Shown here: positions 52,524-60,808 of the stretch, piece by piece
Layout: every line of letters begins with the position of its first letter
Position numbering within the stretch: position 1 is the stretch's first letter
DNA from: Dasania phycosphaerae
GTDB taxonomy: Bacteria > Pseudomonadota > Gammaproteobacteria > Pseudomonadales > Dasaniaceae
Reading direction: 5' to 3'
Length of the DNA stretch: 64,000 nt
Assembly: GCF_026891035.1 (NCBI RefSeq)
Contig: NZ_JAPTGG010000006.1
Coordinates: 1-64,000, forward strand
The notes under the pieces: model-generated
The model's database searches: none
What the model was told of the DNA's origin: nothing
The model's input: the letters and a program-made list of their open reading frames with translations, nothing else
Translations under genes and position numbers: made by a program

Positions 52524-53762
52524 ATGAACCATTACACCCGTAACGACTGCGAACAATTAGACCAGCAAGACCCGCTGGCAGCTATGCGCGATGCTTTTGC
52601 CATACCCGAAGGCATGATTTATTTGGACGGTAATTCTTTGGGTGTGCGCCCTAAGGCCGCCAAAGAGCGCGCTCTACAAGTAATAGAACAGGAGTGGGGT
52701 ACAGACCTGATTAAGAGCTGGAATACCGCAGGTTGGTTTGAGCTGCCTTATAAACTGGGTGACAAGGTGGCGCAGATTATTGGTGCCGATGCGGGTGAGG
52801 TGGTGGTGACCGACTCTACCGGTATCAACCTTTATAAGGTATTAGCCGCGGCGCTGACGCTGACGGAGCGCAAGGTTATTGTGATGAATGGCAGTAACTT
52901 CCCCACCGATAATTATATGGCGCAGGGTTTGTTGCAGCAGTTGGGCAGTGACTATGAAATACGTTTTGCTGAACACGATAATATTATGCAAGCCATAGAT
53001 GAAGATGTGGCTGTAGTGTGTTTAACCCATGTGCATTATAAAACCGGTGAAGTGTTTGATATGGCGGCGGTTACCGCCAAGGCCGAGCAGTGTGGTGCCA
53101 TTAGCATTTGGGATTTATGCCACAGTGCTGGCGCTATGGATGTGCAGCTCAATGCCTGCAATGCAGATTTTGCGGTGGGTTGTACTTATAAGTATTTGAA
53201 TGGCGGCCCCGGCAGCCCTGGATTTATTTTTGCTGCTAAGCGCCATCACGGTAAAGCTTTACAGCCCTTAACGGGTTGGTGGGGGCACGCTGCGCCTTTT
53301 GCTTTTGAACGCGACTATCGCCCAGCAGAAAACATAGGGCAGATGCTTAGCGGTACCCAGCCTATTTTAAGCCTGGCGGTTACCGAGGTGGGTTTGGATA
53401 TTTTTTTACAGGTCGACATTAAACAAATACGTGAAAAGTCACAAAAATTGACTCAGCTATTTATTGATTTAATGGAGCAGCGCTGTGGCCAATATGGTTT
53501 TACTTTGGTGAGCCCGCGTGATGCCAGCATACGGGGTAGCCAAGTCTCGTTTAACCACGAGCATGGCTACCCGGTGATGCAGGCCATGATTAGCCGCGAT
53601 GTGGTGGGTGATTTTAGAGCGCCAAAAAATGTGCGCTTTGGTTTTACCCCTTTGTACATTAGCTATGTGGATGTGTGGGATGCGGTGGATCGCATCGTCG
53701 ATATTATGGAAACTAATTTATGGCAGCAGCCTGAGTTTAATCAACGCGGTGCAGTGACCTAG
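52524..53762 (+). CDS. kynU: Kynureninase
   Basis: 412 aa from the ATG at 52524; the frame extends upstream to 52419 but the extra residues do not belong to the family. PLP enzyme cleaving kynurenine or 3-hydroxykynurenine to alanine plus (3-hydroxy)anthranilate. Key features: YLDGNSLGVRPK, DSTGINLYKVLAAA, LTHVHYKTGEVFDM, WDLCHSAGAMDV, and the Schiff-base Lys223 in GCTYKYLNGGPGSPGF. In this island it would feed 3-hydroxyanthranilate to NbaC, but a kynurenine 3-monooxygenase is not present in the window. Confidence 0.96.
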   Translation: MNHYTRNDCEQLDQQDPLAAMRDAFAIPEGMIYLDGNSLGVRPKAAKERALQVIEQEWGTDLIKSWNTAGWFELPYKLGDKVAQIIGADAGEVVVTDSTGINLYKVLAAALTLTERKVIVMNGSNFPTDNYMAQGLLQQLGSDYEIRFAEHDNIMQAIDEDVAVVCLTHVHYKTGEVFDMAAVTAKAEQCGAISIWDLCHSAGAMDVQLNACNADFAVGCTYKYLNGGPGSPGFIFAAKRHHGKALQPLTGWWGHAAPFAFERDYRPAENIGQMLSGTQPILSLAVTEVGLDIFLQVDIKQIREKSQKLTQLFIDLMEQRCGQYGFTLVSPRDASIRGSQVSFNHEHGYPVMQAMISRDVVGDFRAPKNVRFGFTPLYISYVDVWDAVDRIVDIMETNLWQQPEFNQRGAVT

Positions 53763-53815
53763 TTTAAGCGTCAGCATTAGACCAATAATAAATTTTATAG
53801 AGAGTAGGCTTAAAC

Positions 53816-55189
53816 ATGTCCAACAATAATCAACAGCAGTGGTCGTCCCGTTGGGGTTTTATGCTCGCCGCTATGGGGTCGGCGGTGGGCTTGGCCAATA
53901 TTTGGCGCTTCCCTTACGCCGCCGGTGAGAGTGGCGGCGGTGCTTTTGTGTTGGTGTACTTGGGCGCGGTGTTGACCGTAGCCTTACCCTTATTAATTGC
54001 CGAGCTATTAGTGGGCCGCCGTGGCCAAGCCAGCCCGCCTAATGCTATTGCGGCAGTTGCCCAAGAGGCTGGCGGCAGCCGCTTGTGGAAAAAAATGGGC
54101 TATGGCGGCAGTATTGCGGCGATATTAATTTTGGCTTTTTACTGTGTGGTGGGCGGCTGGACCTTAACCTATATTTTAAAAATGGCCAGCGGCAGTATGA
54201 GTGGCATGTCGGGGCTGGAGTTAGGCCAGGCCTTTGATGAGGTTAATGCCAATCCATGGTTAATGTTGTTAGCGTTCTCGGCATTTTTAGGTATTACCGT
54301 TTTTATTTCATCTAAGGGTATACAGGGCGGTGTGGAGCGCACAGTCAAGTTACTAATGCCTACCTTGTTAATAATGCTGGTAGCTATGGTGCTTTACTCG
54401 GCGATCACCGGTGAGTTTATTAAAGCGCTGAGCTTTTTGTTTAACCCGGACTTTTCTCGCATTACCCCTGCGATAGTATTAGATGCTTTTGGCCAGGCGT
54501 TCTTTTCGGTAAGTGTGGGCTATACCAATTTAATGGCCTATGGCGCGTATTTGAAAAAGGATATCAATATCCCCAGTTCTTGTGCAGTGATAGTGGGGGC
54601 CGATACTTTGGTGGCGCTATTAGCTGGCTTGGCTATCTTCCCGATTATTTTCTCCTATGGTTTAGAGCCTGACGGTGGCCCCGGCCTAGTGTTTATGACT
54701 TTGCCTATAGTGTTTGGCTCGGTGAGTGGCGGGGCAATTTTAGGGGCTTTGTTTTTCTTACTACTAAGTTTTGCGGCGCTGACTTCATCACTGAGTATGT
54801 TAGAAGCACCCGTGGCCTGGTTTAGCGATTTATGGCAGTGGTCGCGCAAAAAATCTGTGTATATTGCAGGTGCTTTGGTGTGGTCTTTAGGTTTGCTATG
54901 TGTGTTTTCCTTTAACTTATTGGCCGATGTACATCCCTTGGGTATGTTTACTTACTTTGAAGGCAAAACCTTTTTTGATCTTTATGATTTTGTGACAACT
55001 AGAATTGCTGCGCCAGTCATAGGCACAGGTATCGCTATTTTTGTAGGCTGGGTGATGACCAAAAAAATGACCGCGCAAGAGTTGTCGTCCAGCGAAACTC
55101 AGTTGGGTTATAAGTTGTGGTTGTATTCAGTACGCTTTTTGGTGCCGGTGGTGCTGTCATTGCTATGCTACAGCATGCTGACTAACTAG
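53816..55189 (+). CDS. SNF-family sodium-dependent amino acid transporter (TnaT-like)
   Basis: 457 aa, about 11-12 membrane helices. SNF signatures: SRWGFMLAAMGSAVGLANIWRFPYAAGESGGGAFVLVYLGAVL (helix 1 with the unwound GSAVGLANIWRFPY Na+/substrate site), the NPDFSRI loop and FGQAFFSVSVGYTNLMAYGAYLK (helix 6). LeuT/TnaT-type symporters import aromatic and other amino acids with Na+. Its place after kynU suggests uptake of tryptophan, kynurenine or 3-hydroxykynurenine. Confidence 0.9.
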   Translation: MSNNNQQQWSSRWGFMLAAMGSAVGLANIWRFPYAAGESGGGAFVLVYLGAVLTVALPLLIAELLVGRRGQASPPNAIAAVAQEAGGSRLWKKMGYGGSIAAILILAFYCVVGGWTLTYILKMASGSMSGMSGLELGQAFDEVNANPWLMLLAFSAFLGITVFISSKGIQGGVERTVKLLMPTLLIMLVAMVLYSAITGEFIKALSFLFNPDFSRITPAIVLDAFGQAFFSVSVGYTNLMAYGAYLKKDINIPSSCAVIVGADTLVALLAGLAIFPIIFSYGLEPDGGPGLVFMTLPIVFGSVSGGAILGALFFLLLSFAALTSSLSMLEAPVAWFSDLWQWSRKKSVYIAGALVWSLGLLCVFSFNLLADVHPLGMFTYFEGKTFFDLYDFVTTRIAAPVIGTGIAIFVGWVMTKKMTAQELSSSETQLGYKLWLYSVRFLVPVVLSLLCYSMLTN

Positions 55190-55304
55190 GTGTTAGCGCT
55201 TATGTAGCTCTCTATTTTATATCCATGTGATCCATGGTCTCCCCTTGCCGGCTTTTTTAAGCCGGTATTTTTTAAACTCTATTTCTATTTTGTTGAGGTG
55301 TGCA

Positions 55305-57395
55305 ATGCCGCTACGGTTGCCTGCAGTGAGATTCTTTTTGCCTGTTGTTTTGTCGTTGATCGCTTATGGCCTAGTTGGCCATGTGTGGGCCGCTGAAAGT
55401 AACGGTGATGTAGTGGTATATGAGCAGGCATTTTTTAGCAAATACAATGCGGTTAATGCTGAGGATGTATTGCGTCGTATACCTGGCGTAGAAAAGTTAC
55501 TGGATGCCGAGCAGGAGGAAAAGCGCGGTATAGGTTCTGGTGGCGATCAAATTTTAATTAATGGCAAGCGTATTGCGGGTAAGGCTAATGAGTTGTCAGC
55601 CGCCTTGAATCGTATACCCGTTGAACGTCTTAGCAGGGTGGAGTTGATACGCTCTACCGATGCCTCCTTGGGGGTGCGCTCAGATGGCTTGCTGGTTAAT
55701 GTAATAACGAGTGAAACTGTGGCTGAGGGAGTGGGATCATGGCGGCTGGCAAATTATTTTTATGATGATGGCCACAGCAATCCTGCGGCAGAACTTTCTT
55801 ACAGCAATGAGTTGGGAGGCATGCAGTATTTTATTGGCGCTGAATTGGAATCGGTTTATAGCGCCGATTATATAGATGAAAACTTTTTCCATAGTCAGTC
55901 TGAATTAAATGAGCAGCGCCGTAATAAATCGGCCTTTGATATGGAGAAGTATCAATTATCGGCTAATGTGATTTATGGTTTCGATGGTGGTGATGAGTTG
56001 CGTGTTAATGCATTATTGGCCAGCCAAAAAGATTATTTGCGGGAGCTTAGCCGACGCAAAGTAGTTAATGCTTTGGGGGATCAGGTCGAGGCTTACAGCG
56101 AGTTACTTGAGTCACCTGATAGTAGTGATCAGTGGGAGCTGGGGCTGGATTACTCGCATGCCTTGTCAAAACAGTTAAGCCTAAAAAACATCGCTATTTA
56201 CAGTTACCTGCATGAGCAAACACAACAGCAGCAATATCGTTTGGATAATAGCGGCAAGGTGATAAATAGCAGCGATAGTGCGGATGTAATAGATACCGAA
56301 GCTATAATCAGAAGCTCGTTGTTGTGGCAGGCTTATAGGCTACATAGCATAGAGCTGGGGGTGGAGTTAGCTGAAAATATCCTGGACACAGATTTTGATT
56401 TGTTACTTGCTAATAATGCGGGGCAATTAACTCCTGTTGATGTGGGTAATGCCCAATCTTTGGTGACGGAGTTTAGGCAGGAATTTTTTATTACTCATTT
56501 TTGGTCACCCAGTTCAGTATGGAGTATAGAAAGTGGTTTTAACTATGAACGCAGCCGCATAGAGCAAGAGGCGGGCAGTTATGAAAACCGCAGGGATTTT
56601 AATTATGTAAAGCCACGCTTTGATGTGCGCTACAGCCTCAGCTCGGCTGAGCAATTGCGGCTGCAGTTGGAGCGCAGTGTTAGCCAGCTAGAGTTTAGTG
56701 ATTTTGTACCTTCCTATGATACCGAGTTAGATAGGCTGGATTTTGGTAACCCCGAGCTGCAACCGGAAATCGCCTGGGAGTTAGACCTTAGCTACGAGTA
56801 CCAACTGCCCAATGATAACGGCACGGTAGAGGCGAAAGTCTTTTATAACGACATAGACGAACATATCAGCACCGTAGCCGTGCGCGAGGGGCGCTCGGCG
56901 GTGGGCAATATAGGTGAGGCCAAGCTATATGGTGCCAAGCTCTCTGGCAGTGTGCGCCTGGCTTGGTTGGGCTTGCCCGAGGCGATTGTAAGTGCAGAGT
57001 ATACGGCTAAACATAGTGAAACCACTGATCCCTTTAGTGGCCAGCAGCGTGCGATTAATGAAAAGCCCGATTACGATTGGCGTGTGGGTTTTAGGCACGA
57101 CATGATAAGTACGGCGTTATCCTATGGCGCCGAGTTAATCGGCACCGGCCCAGTGGAGCTGCAGGATATAGATGTATTACAGCGCCAGTCCAGCCTGCTG
57201 AATATGAATGCTTTTGTGGAGTATCAATTAGCTAAAGGCCTGGTGTTGCGTCTGGAAGGCAATGGCTTATTAGAGAATCAATCGAGTAGGCAGCGCCAGC
57301 GTGGGCTAGTGGCTGAGCAGTTAATCACACGCACAGAGCGCGCTGATTTGTACAGCACGCGGGAGTGGCAGTTAAGTTTAACGGGGCGCTTTTAA
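55305..57395 (+). CDS. TonB-dependent receptor (plug domain variant)
   Basis: 696 aa from the ATG at 55305, with a GAGGTG ribosome site; an upstream in-frame extension has none. Signal peptide MPLRLPAVRFFLPVVLSLIAYGLVGHVWAAES. The plug has the form VEDVLRRIPGVEKLL ... GGDQILINGKRIAGK ... RIPVERLSRVELIRSTDASLGVRSDGLLVNVI, a subgroup without the usual RGPQGTLYG loop. Barrel to the terminal WQLSLTGRF. It is cotranscribed with or near kynU and the SNF transporter (115 bp), so uptake of the same compound across the outer membrane is plausible. Confidence 0.85.
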   Translation: MPLRLPAVRFFLPVVLSLIAYGLVGHVWAAESNGDVVVYEQAFFSKYNAVNAEDVLRRIPGVEKLLDAEQEEKRGIGSGGDQILINGKRIAGKANELSAALNRIPVERLSRVELIRSTDASLGVRSDGLLVNVITSETVAEGVGSWRLANYFYDDGHSNPAAELSYSNELGGMQYFIGAELESVYSADYIDENFFHSQSELNEQRRNKSAFDMEKYQLSANVIYGFDGGDELRVNALLASQKDYLRELSRRKVVNALGDQVEAYSELLESPDSSDQWELGLDYSHALSKQLSLKNIAIYSYLHEQTQQQQYRLDNSGKVINSSDSADVIDTEAIIRSSLLWQAYRLHSIELGVELAENILDTDFDLLLANNAGQLTPVDVGNAQSLVTEFRQEFFITHFWSPSSVWSIESGFNYERSRIEQEAGSYENRRDFNYVKPRFDVRYSLSSAEQLRLQLERSVSQLEFSDFVPSYDTELDRLDFGNPELQPEIAWELDLSYEYQLPNDNGTVEAKVFYNDIDEHISTVAVREGRSAVGNIGEAKLYGAKLSGSVRLAWLGLPEAIVSAEYTAKHSETTDPFSGQQRAINEKPDYDWRVGFRHDMISTALSYGAELIGTGPVELQDIDVLQRQSSLLNMNAFVEYQLAKGLVLRLEGNGLLENQSSRQRQRGLVAEQLITRTERADLYSTREWQLSLTGRF

Positions 57396-57403
57396 AGGCG
57401 CGC

Positions 57404-58081
57404 TTAATCTAAATTAACCAGATGCAATATAGAGGTGCGCAGCTCGTTTTCTAAACCTTCTGTATCGGGGTGGTGCGGTTTGCCATAGCCTATTTGGTTG
57501 GTCATGCCGTCCATTAGCGCGGTAATAATGCGGGCCAGGTGGCGAGCGCGATGCATGGACATATTGCTGTCGCAGCTAAGTAGCAGCTTAGCCAGTGCTG
57601 TAATATAGAAATCGTAAAACCTTTCCATGATTTCAGCGACTTCATCGTCATGTTGCGCCAAGGCCCATACCGTAAACCAAATATTACAGGTGGATTTTAT
57701 TTTGATGTCGTTGAGTAGAAAGTCTACGGCGGCTAATATTTTGGCTGACTTGCTGCTGCCGTGTTGGGTGACGGCTTCGTAGGTGTTGGCGTATTTGTCT
57801 ATCTCGGGAGTGAGCACTTCCCACAGTAATTCTTTTTTGGTGGCGTAGTAGTACTGAATATTGCCGGGCTGTATGCCTATGTTTTTGGCGATGCGGCGCA
57901 GCACAAAATTTTCGTAGCCTTCGTCCACTAAAATACGTCGCGCTTCATCAATAATGGCCTGGCGGGTCTTTTCGCCTTTTTTTCTGGCGGCGGGGCGGGT
58001 GGCTTTTTCTTTGCTGCTCTGTTTGCCGCTTGTTTTAGTGGCAGCTTTGCCGCTCTTCTTGTCAGCCGTGGTGCTGGTCAC
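57404..58081 (-). CDS. TetR-family regulator with basic N-terminal tail
   Basis: 225 aa. The first about 38 residues are Lys/Ala/Ser/Thr-rich (TTADKKSGKAATKTSGKQSSKEK), an extended DNA-binding arm. The TetR helix-turn-helix follows: TRQAIIDEARRILVDEGYENFVLRRIAKNIGIQPGNIQYYYATKKELLWEVL (about 39-92). The C-terminal ligand domain is divergent. It lies convergent to the TonB receptor gene and 62 bp downstream of the cupin genes in the same direction as them. Its target may be the cupin/glycosyltransferase group. Confidence 0.88.
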   Translation of the reverse strand: MTSTTADKKSGKAATKTSGKQSSKEKATRPAARKKGEKTRQAIIDEARRILVDEGYENFVLRRIAKNIGIQPGNIQYYYATKKELLWEVLTPEIDKYANTYEAVTQHGSSKSAKILAAVDFLLNDIKIKSTCNIWFTVWALAQHDDEVAEIMERFYDFYITALAKLLLSCDSNMSMHRARHLARIITALMDGMTNQIGYGKPHHPDTEGLENELRTSILHLVNLD

Positions 58082-58143
58082 GTTATATCCTCAAATAAAA
58101 AGGCCGGTAGATAAGGGGCTTATCATACCGGCCTAAGGCAGGA

Positions 58144-58494
58144 TTATCTAATCATGTAGGTTTTTCGTATGGTCTCATGTACCCGGCAGGTGCCTTTCCA
58201 GTCTTTGGGGAAGAAGGCGGCAGTGTTGGGGGTGATTTCTATCACCTCGCCAGACTCGTGTACGTAGGTGGCGCGACCTTCCATAAAGTGGCAGAACTCG
58301 TCGCTGGTTACATGGCAGTTCCAGTAGCCGGGGGTGCATATCCACACGCCGGTTTCTGATTCGCCGTTAGGGCCTTTGTGTAGTAATACGCCAGTTACTT
58401 TAGAGACGCCTTCTATCATGGTGGGTACAGTGCCCCAATCCTTCACATCGGTGACTTCGTTAGGCTTATGTAATACAGATGCAGATGTTGTCAT
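58144..58494 (-). CDS. Cupin_3-family (DUF861) protein, copy 2
   Basis: 116 aa. One cupin: DWGTVPTMIEGVSKVTGVLLHKGPNGESETGVWICTPGYWNCHVTSDEFCHFMEGRATYVHESGEVIEITPNTAAFFPKDWKGTCRVHETIRKTYMIR. The metal-binding cluster of this family is seen in the DEFCHF Glu/His. It is a clear paralogue of the product just upstream on the minus strand (58520-58900), sharing DEFCHF, the E-G-x-A-T-Y block and GTC-V--TIR-YM. Related proteins occur with ureidoglycine and ethanolamine metabolism (EutQ-like fold), but no substrate can be named. Confidence 0.85.
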   Translation of the reverse strand: MTTSASVLHKPNEVTDVKDWGTVPTMIEGVSKVTGVLLHKGPNGESETGVWICTPGYWNCHVTSDEFCHFMEGRATYVHESGEVIEITPNTAAFFPKDWKGTCRVHETIRKTYMIR

Positions 58495-58519
58495 GGTTTA
58501 CTTCCTTAATGGCTAATAA

Positions 58520-58900
58520 TTATGCGGTGAGCATATAGAGGTTGCGTATGGTCTTTTTGACGACGCAGGTGCCGGTCCAGCCGGCGTTAAAGTGTATGCA
58601 GGTACCGGCGCGTACTTCTATCACTTCGCCGTCGGTAGAGGTGTAGGTGGCCTCACCTTGAATAAAGTGGCAAAACTCGTCGCGGGGTATGCTTAGTGGC
58701 CAGGTGCCGGGGGTGCATTCCCAAAAGCCTGATTCGGGTTTGTTATCGGGGCCTTTGTATAACAGTATGCCGCGGGATTTTGATTGCCCTTCTATGCAAT
58801 CGGGCTGGTCGCCCCAGTCGGTGAGTTGCTCGCTGGCGATTTGGTCTACGTTGTAAATCACTTTGCAGTGTTCGCCTTGGGCGCTAATAGCTTCGCTCAT
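58520..58900 (-). CDS. Cupin_3-family (DUF861) protein, copy 1
   Basis: 126 aa, a paralogue of the gene 25 bp downstream (58144-58494). Shared features: TDWGDQPDCIEGQSKSRGILLYKGPDNKPESGFWECTPGTWPLSIPRDEFCHFIQGEATYTSTDGEVIEVRAGTCIHFNAGWTGTCVVKKTIRNLYML. A tandem duplication in an operon suggests related but different ligands. Function unknown; cupins like this can bind metal and a small organic acid. Confidence 0.85.
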   Translation of the reverse strand: MSEAISAQGEHCKVIYNVDQIASEQLTDWGDQPDCIEGQSKSRGILLYKGPDNKPESGFWECTPGTWPLSIPRDEFCHFIQGEATYTSTDGEVIEVRAGTCIHFNAGWTGTCVVKKTIRNLYMLTA

Positions 58901-58960
58901 TATGTTGTTACTCTGTTTGGTGTTGGTAGTAACGGCCTGTGCCGGTATTTATAATTAGTT

Positions 58961-59085
58961 TGTGGATTGCGGCTAACACACTGCCGCAATGACGGTACTG
59001 TTGGGTAAATAGTGCACTTTTTGTTGTCATGTCTGCATCCATTTGGCTGTGTGGATTGTGGCTAAGCCACTGCCGTAATGACAGC
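58961..59085. repeat. Two imperfect copies of a short repeat
   Basis: TGTGGATTGCGGCTAACACACTGCCGCAATGACGG (58961-58995) and TGTGGATTGTGGCTAAGCCACTGCCGTAATGACAG (59050-59084). Both contain a GCGGC..GCCGC-type dyad. They lie between the glycosyltransferase and cupin genes, both minus strand. Possibly a small REP-like element. Confidence 0.6.
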
Positions 59086-59102
59086 TTTGCACTATTTGTG
59101 CG

Positions 59103-60386
59103 TTAGCGATTTAGTATTTCGTTAATCACTTGCGCTGCTTTTTCACCGCCTTGTGCTTTTTGCATATGTTCTTTTAGTGGTGGTAGCTTGGCTTGTATGC
59201 TTTGGTTGGTCAGGCAGTCGTCGATAGCTTTGGCTAATTGCTGCTCGGTCCAGTCGTAGCGTGGCAGTTTGCGGCCATAGCCAGTGTCTTCTATGCGGGT
59301 GGCGTTATCGTGGCCGTCCCAGCAGTAGGGCATGATGATGGCGGGCTTGCCGAAATATAGCGCCTCGTTAAAGCTGTTGTTGCCACCGTGGTGGATAAAT
59401 AAATCAGCGTGAGGTACCACAGCAGGCTGCGGATACCAGCCTTGCAGGTGTACGTTGGCGGGTTTGTTATAAGGGCTTAAGTCCTCGCCCACTTTCATTA
59501 AGAAGCGGTAGGGCATATTGGCAAAGGCTGCCAGCATGCGTTGGTATAGCTCTACATCGGAGTCGCCCAGCGAGCCAAAGGCTACATAAATAAGCGGCTT
59601 ATCTTGGTACTCGGCGGGGAAGCTAGGCACTTCATAAACGCCCTCATCTCTTACGCAGCCTTCTAAATAGGTGAATTGATCTTCTGATAGCGGGGTTTCG
59701 CGCTTAAAAGCTAAAGGCTTGGGGTAAAGCAAAAAGTTCATGGTGGGGGAGACTTCAAAAAACTCGCCCATGGGGTAGGGGGCTTCACCTTGTTGTTTTA
59801 AAAACGCATTAAACCGGTTGTGTGAGGCGGCCACGCAGCGCTCAAATTCTGCCTCAAAGGCCTTGTAGCCCTCGTAATCGCCCTGCGAGCAGCCTGATAA
59901 ATGCGGCGGCACCATGGGGTCGGTGACTTCATTTTCGGAGCAAGAAATAATTCTTACCCATGGGCAGCCGGCCTTTTTAATAGCAGGGAACAAAATAACA
60001 TTGTCTACACAGATAAGGTCGGGTTTGATTTTAGCCAGCTGCATTTGTAAATCGGGCTCGGCGCATATGGCGGAGTCGACGATGGCATCCCATACCGGCG
60101 CTACATAGGCTTCGACTTGTTTAAGTGGGGAGTATTTAAAATGAGGTAGATGTTGGGCGATAAAATTATCCCAGTATTTGGCTACGTCTTCGTCACTCAT
60201 ATCACCCGACATATTCACTGGGTACTCTTCAAAGCCGTATTCGGCAAATACGCCGCTAAAGCCCTTGTCGCAAATAAAAACCGGGTTATGTCCCATTTTG
60301 CGTAACTCTTGGGCTATGCCTACACAGTTTAGGGCTGGGCCAAAGGCGGCCTCGGGGAAAAAGGCAATAGTTTTACCGCTGCTCAT
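59103..60386 (-). CDS. GT1-family glycosyltransferase (UGT/MGT-like)
   Basis: 427 aa. N-terminal acceptor domain starts KTIAFFPEAAFGPALNCVGIAQELRKMGHNPVFICDKGF. The C-terminal nucleotide-sugar domain has YVAFGSLGDSDVELYQRMLAAF, the PSPG-like HADLFIHHGGNNSFNEALYFGKPAIIMPYCWDGHDNATRIEDTGYG (about residues 325-370) with the key HxGG and D/E-Q-like D. No signal peptide or membrane helix, so soluble. Small-molecule glycosylation (for example of an aromatic or a macrolide-like compound) is the family norm; donor and acceptor are unknown. It is cotranscribed with the cupins (gap about 200 bp). Confidence 0.88.
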   Translation of the reverse strand: MSSGKTIAFFPEAAFGPALNCVGIAQELRKMGHNPVFICDKGFSGVFAEYGFEEYPVNMSGDMSDEDVAKYWDNFIAQHLPHFKYSPLKQVEAYVAPVWDAIVDSAICAEPDLQMQLAKIKPDLICVDNVILFPAIKKAGCPWVRIISCSENEVTDPMVPPHLSGCSQGDYEGYKAFEAEFERCVAASHNRFNAFLKQQGEAPYPMGEFFEVSPTMNFLLYPKPLAFKRETPLSEDQFTYLEGCVRDEGVYEVPSFPAEYQDKPLIYVAFGSLGDSDVELYQRMLAAFANMPYRFLMKVGEDLSPYNKPANVHLQGWYPQPAVVPHADLFIHHGGNNSFNEALYFGKPAIIMPYCWDGHDNATRIEDTGYGRKLPRYDWTEQQLAKAIDDCLTNQSIQAKLPPLKEHMQKAQGGEKAAQVINEILNR

Positions 60387-60808
60387 GGTGCTCTCCAGTG
60401 CTTCTTATCTAGTTCGTTATTATAAATAGGGGGTGGCCTTTAGGCTATTCCCTGCTTGTAATAGTGGGGTTATATGTAATTTCTAGTTCAATATACTATT
60501 TAGTTAAGTTGTTTGTCTACATTGTTGTTACTGGTTGTTTGTCTGTGTGTTTGTGAGCTAAGCCACTGTTTTTGGGTGTTTTTTGCGGTTTTTGTTGTTG
60601 TTTTGGTGGTTTTTATTCTGATTCGATATAAGGGTTTCTGTTTTTTAGATGTAATTAATCCTTGAATGCGGGAAAGTAGATGGGTAGTATTTAGTTCGTT
60701 GTAATAATTATTTCAATAAACTATCAGTCGCTTGGTTATCTGAGTAAGTAAGTTGCAGTGCAGCGCTGTAACAACCACCGATGAATAACAATAAAATTGG
60801 AGAGTTCT
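60387..60808. promoter_or_regulatory. Divergent intergenic region, AT-rich, no gene seen
   Basis: 422 bp between a minus-strand glycosyltransferase and a plus-strand TonB receptor. It is T-rich (TTGTTGTTTTGGTGGTTTTTATTC) with no ORF or strong palindrome. Both promoters must lie here, but none is assigned. Confidence 0.4.
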
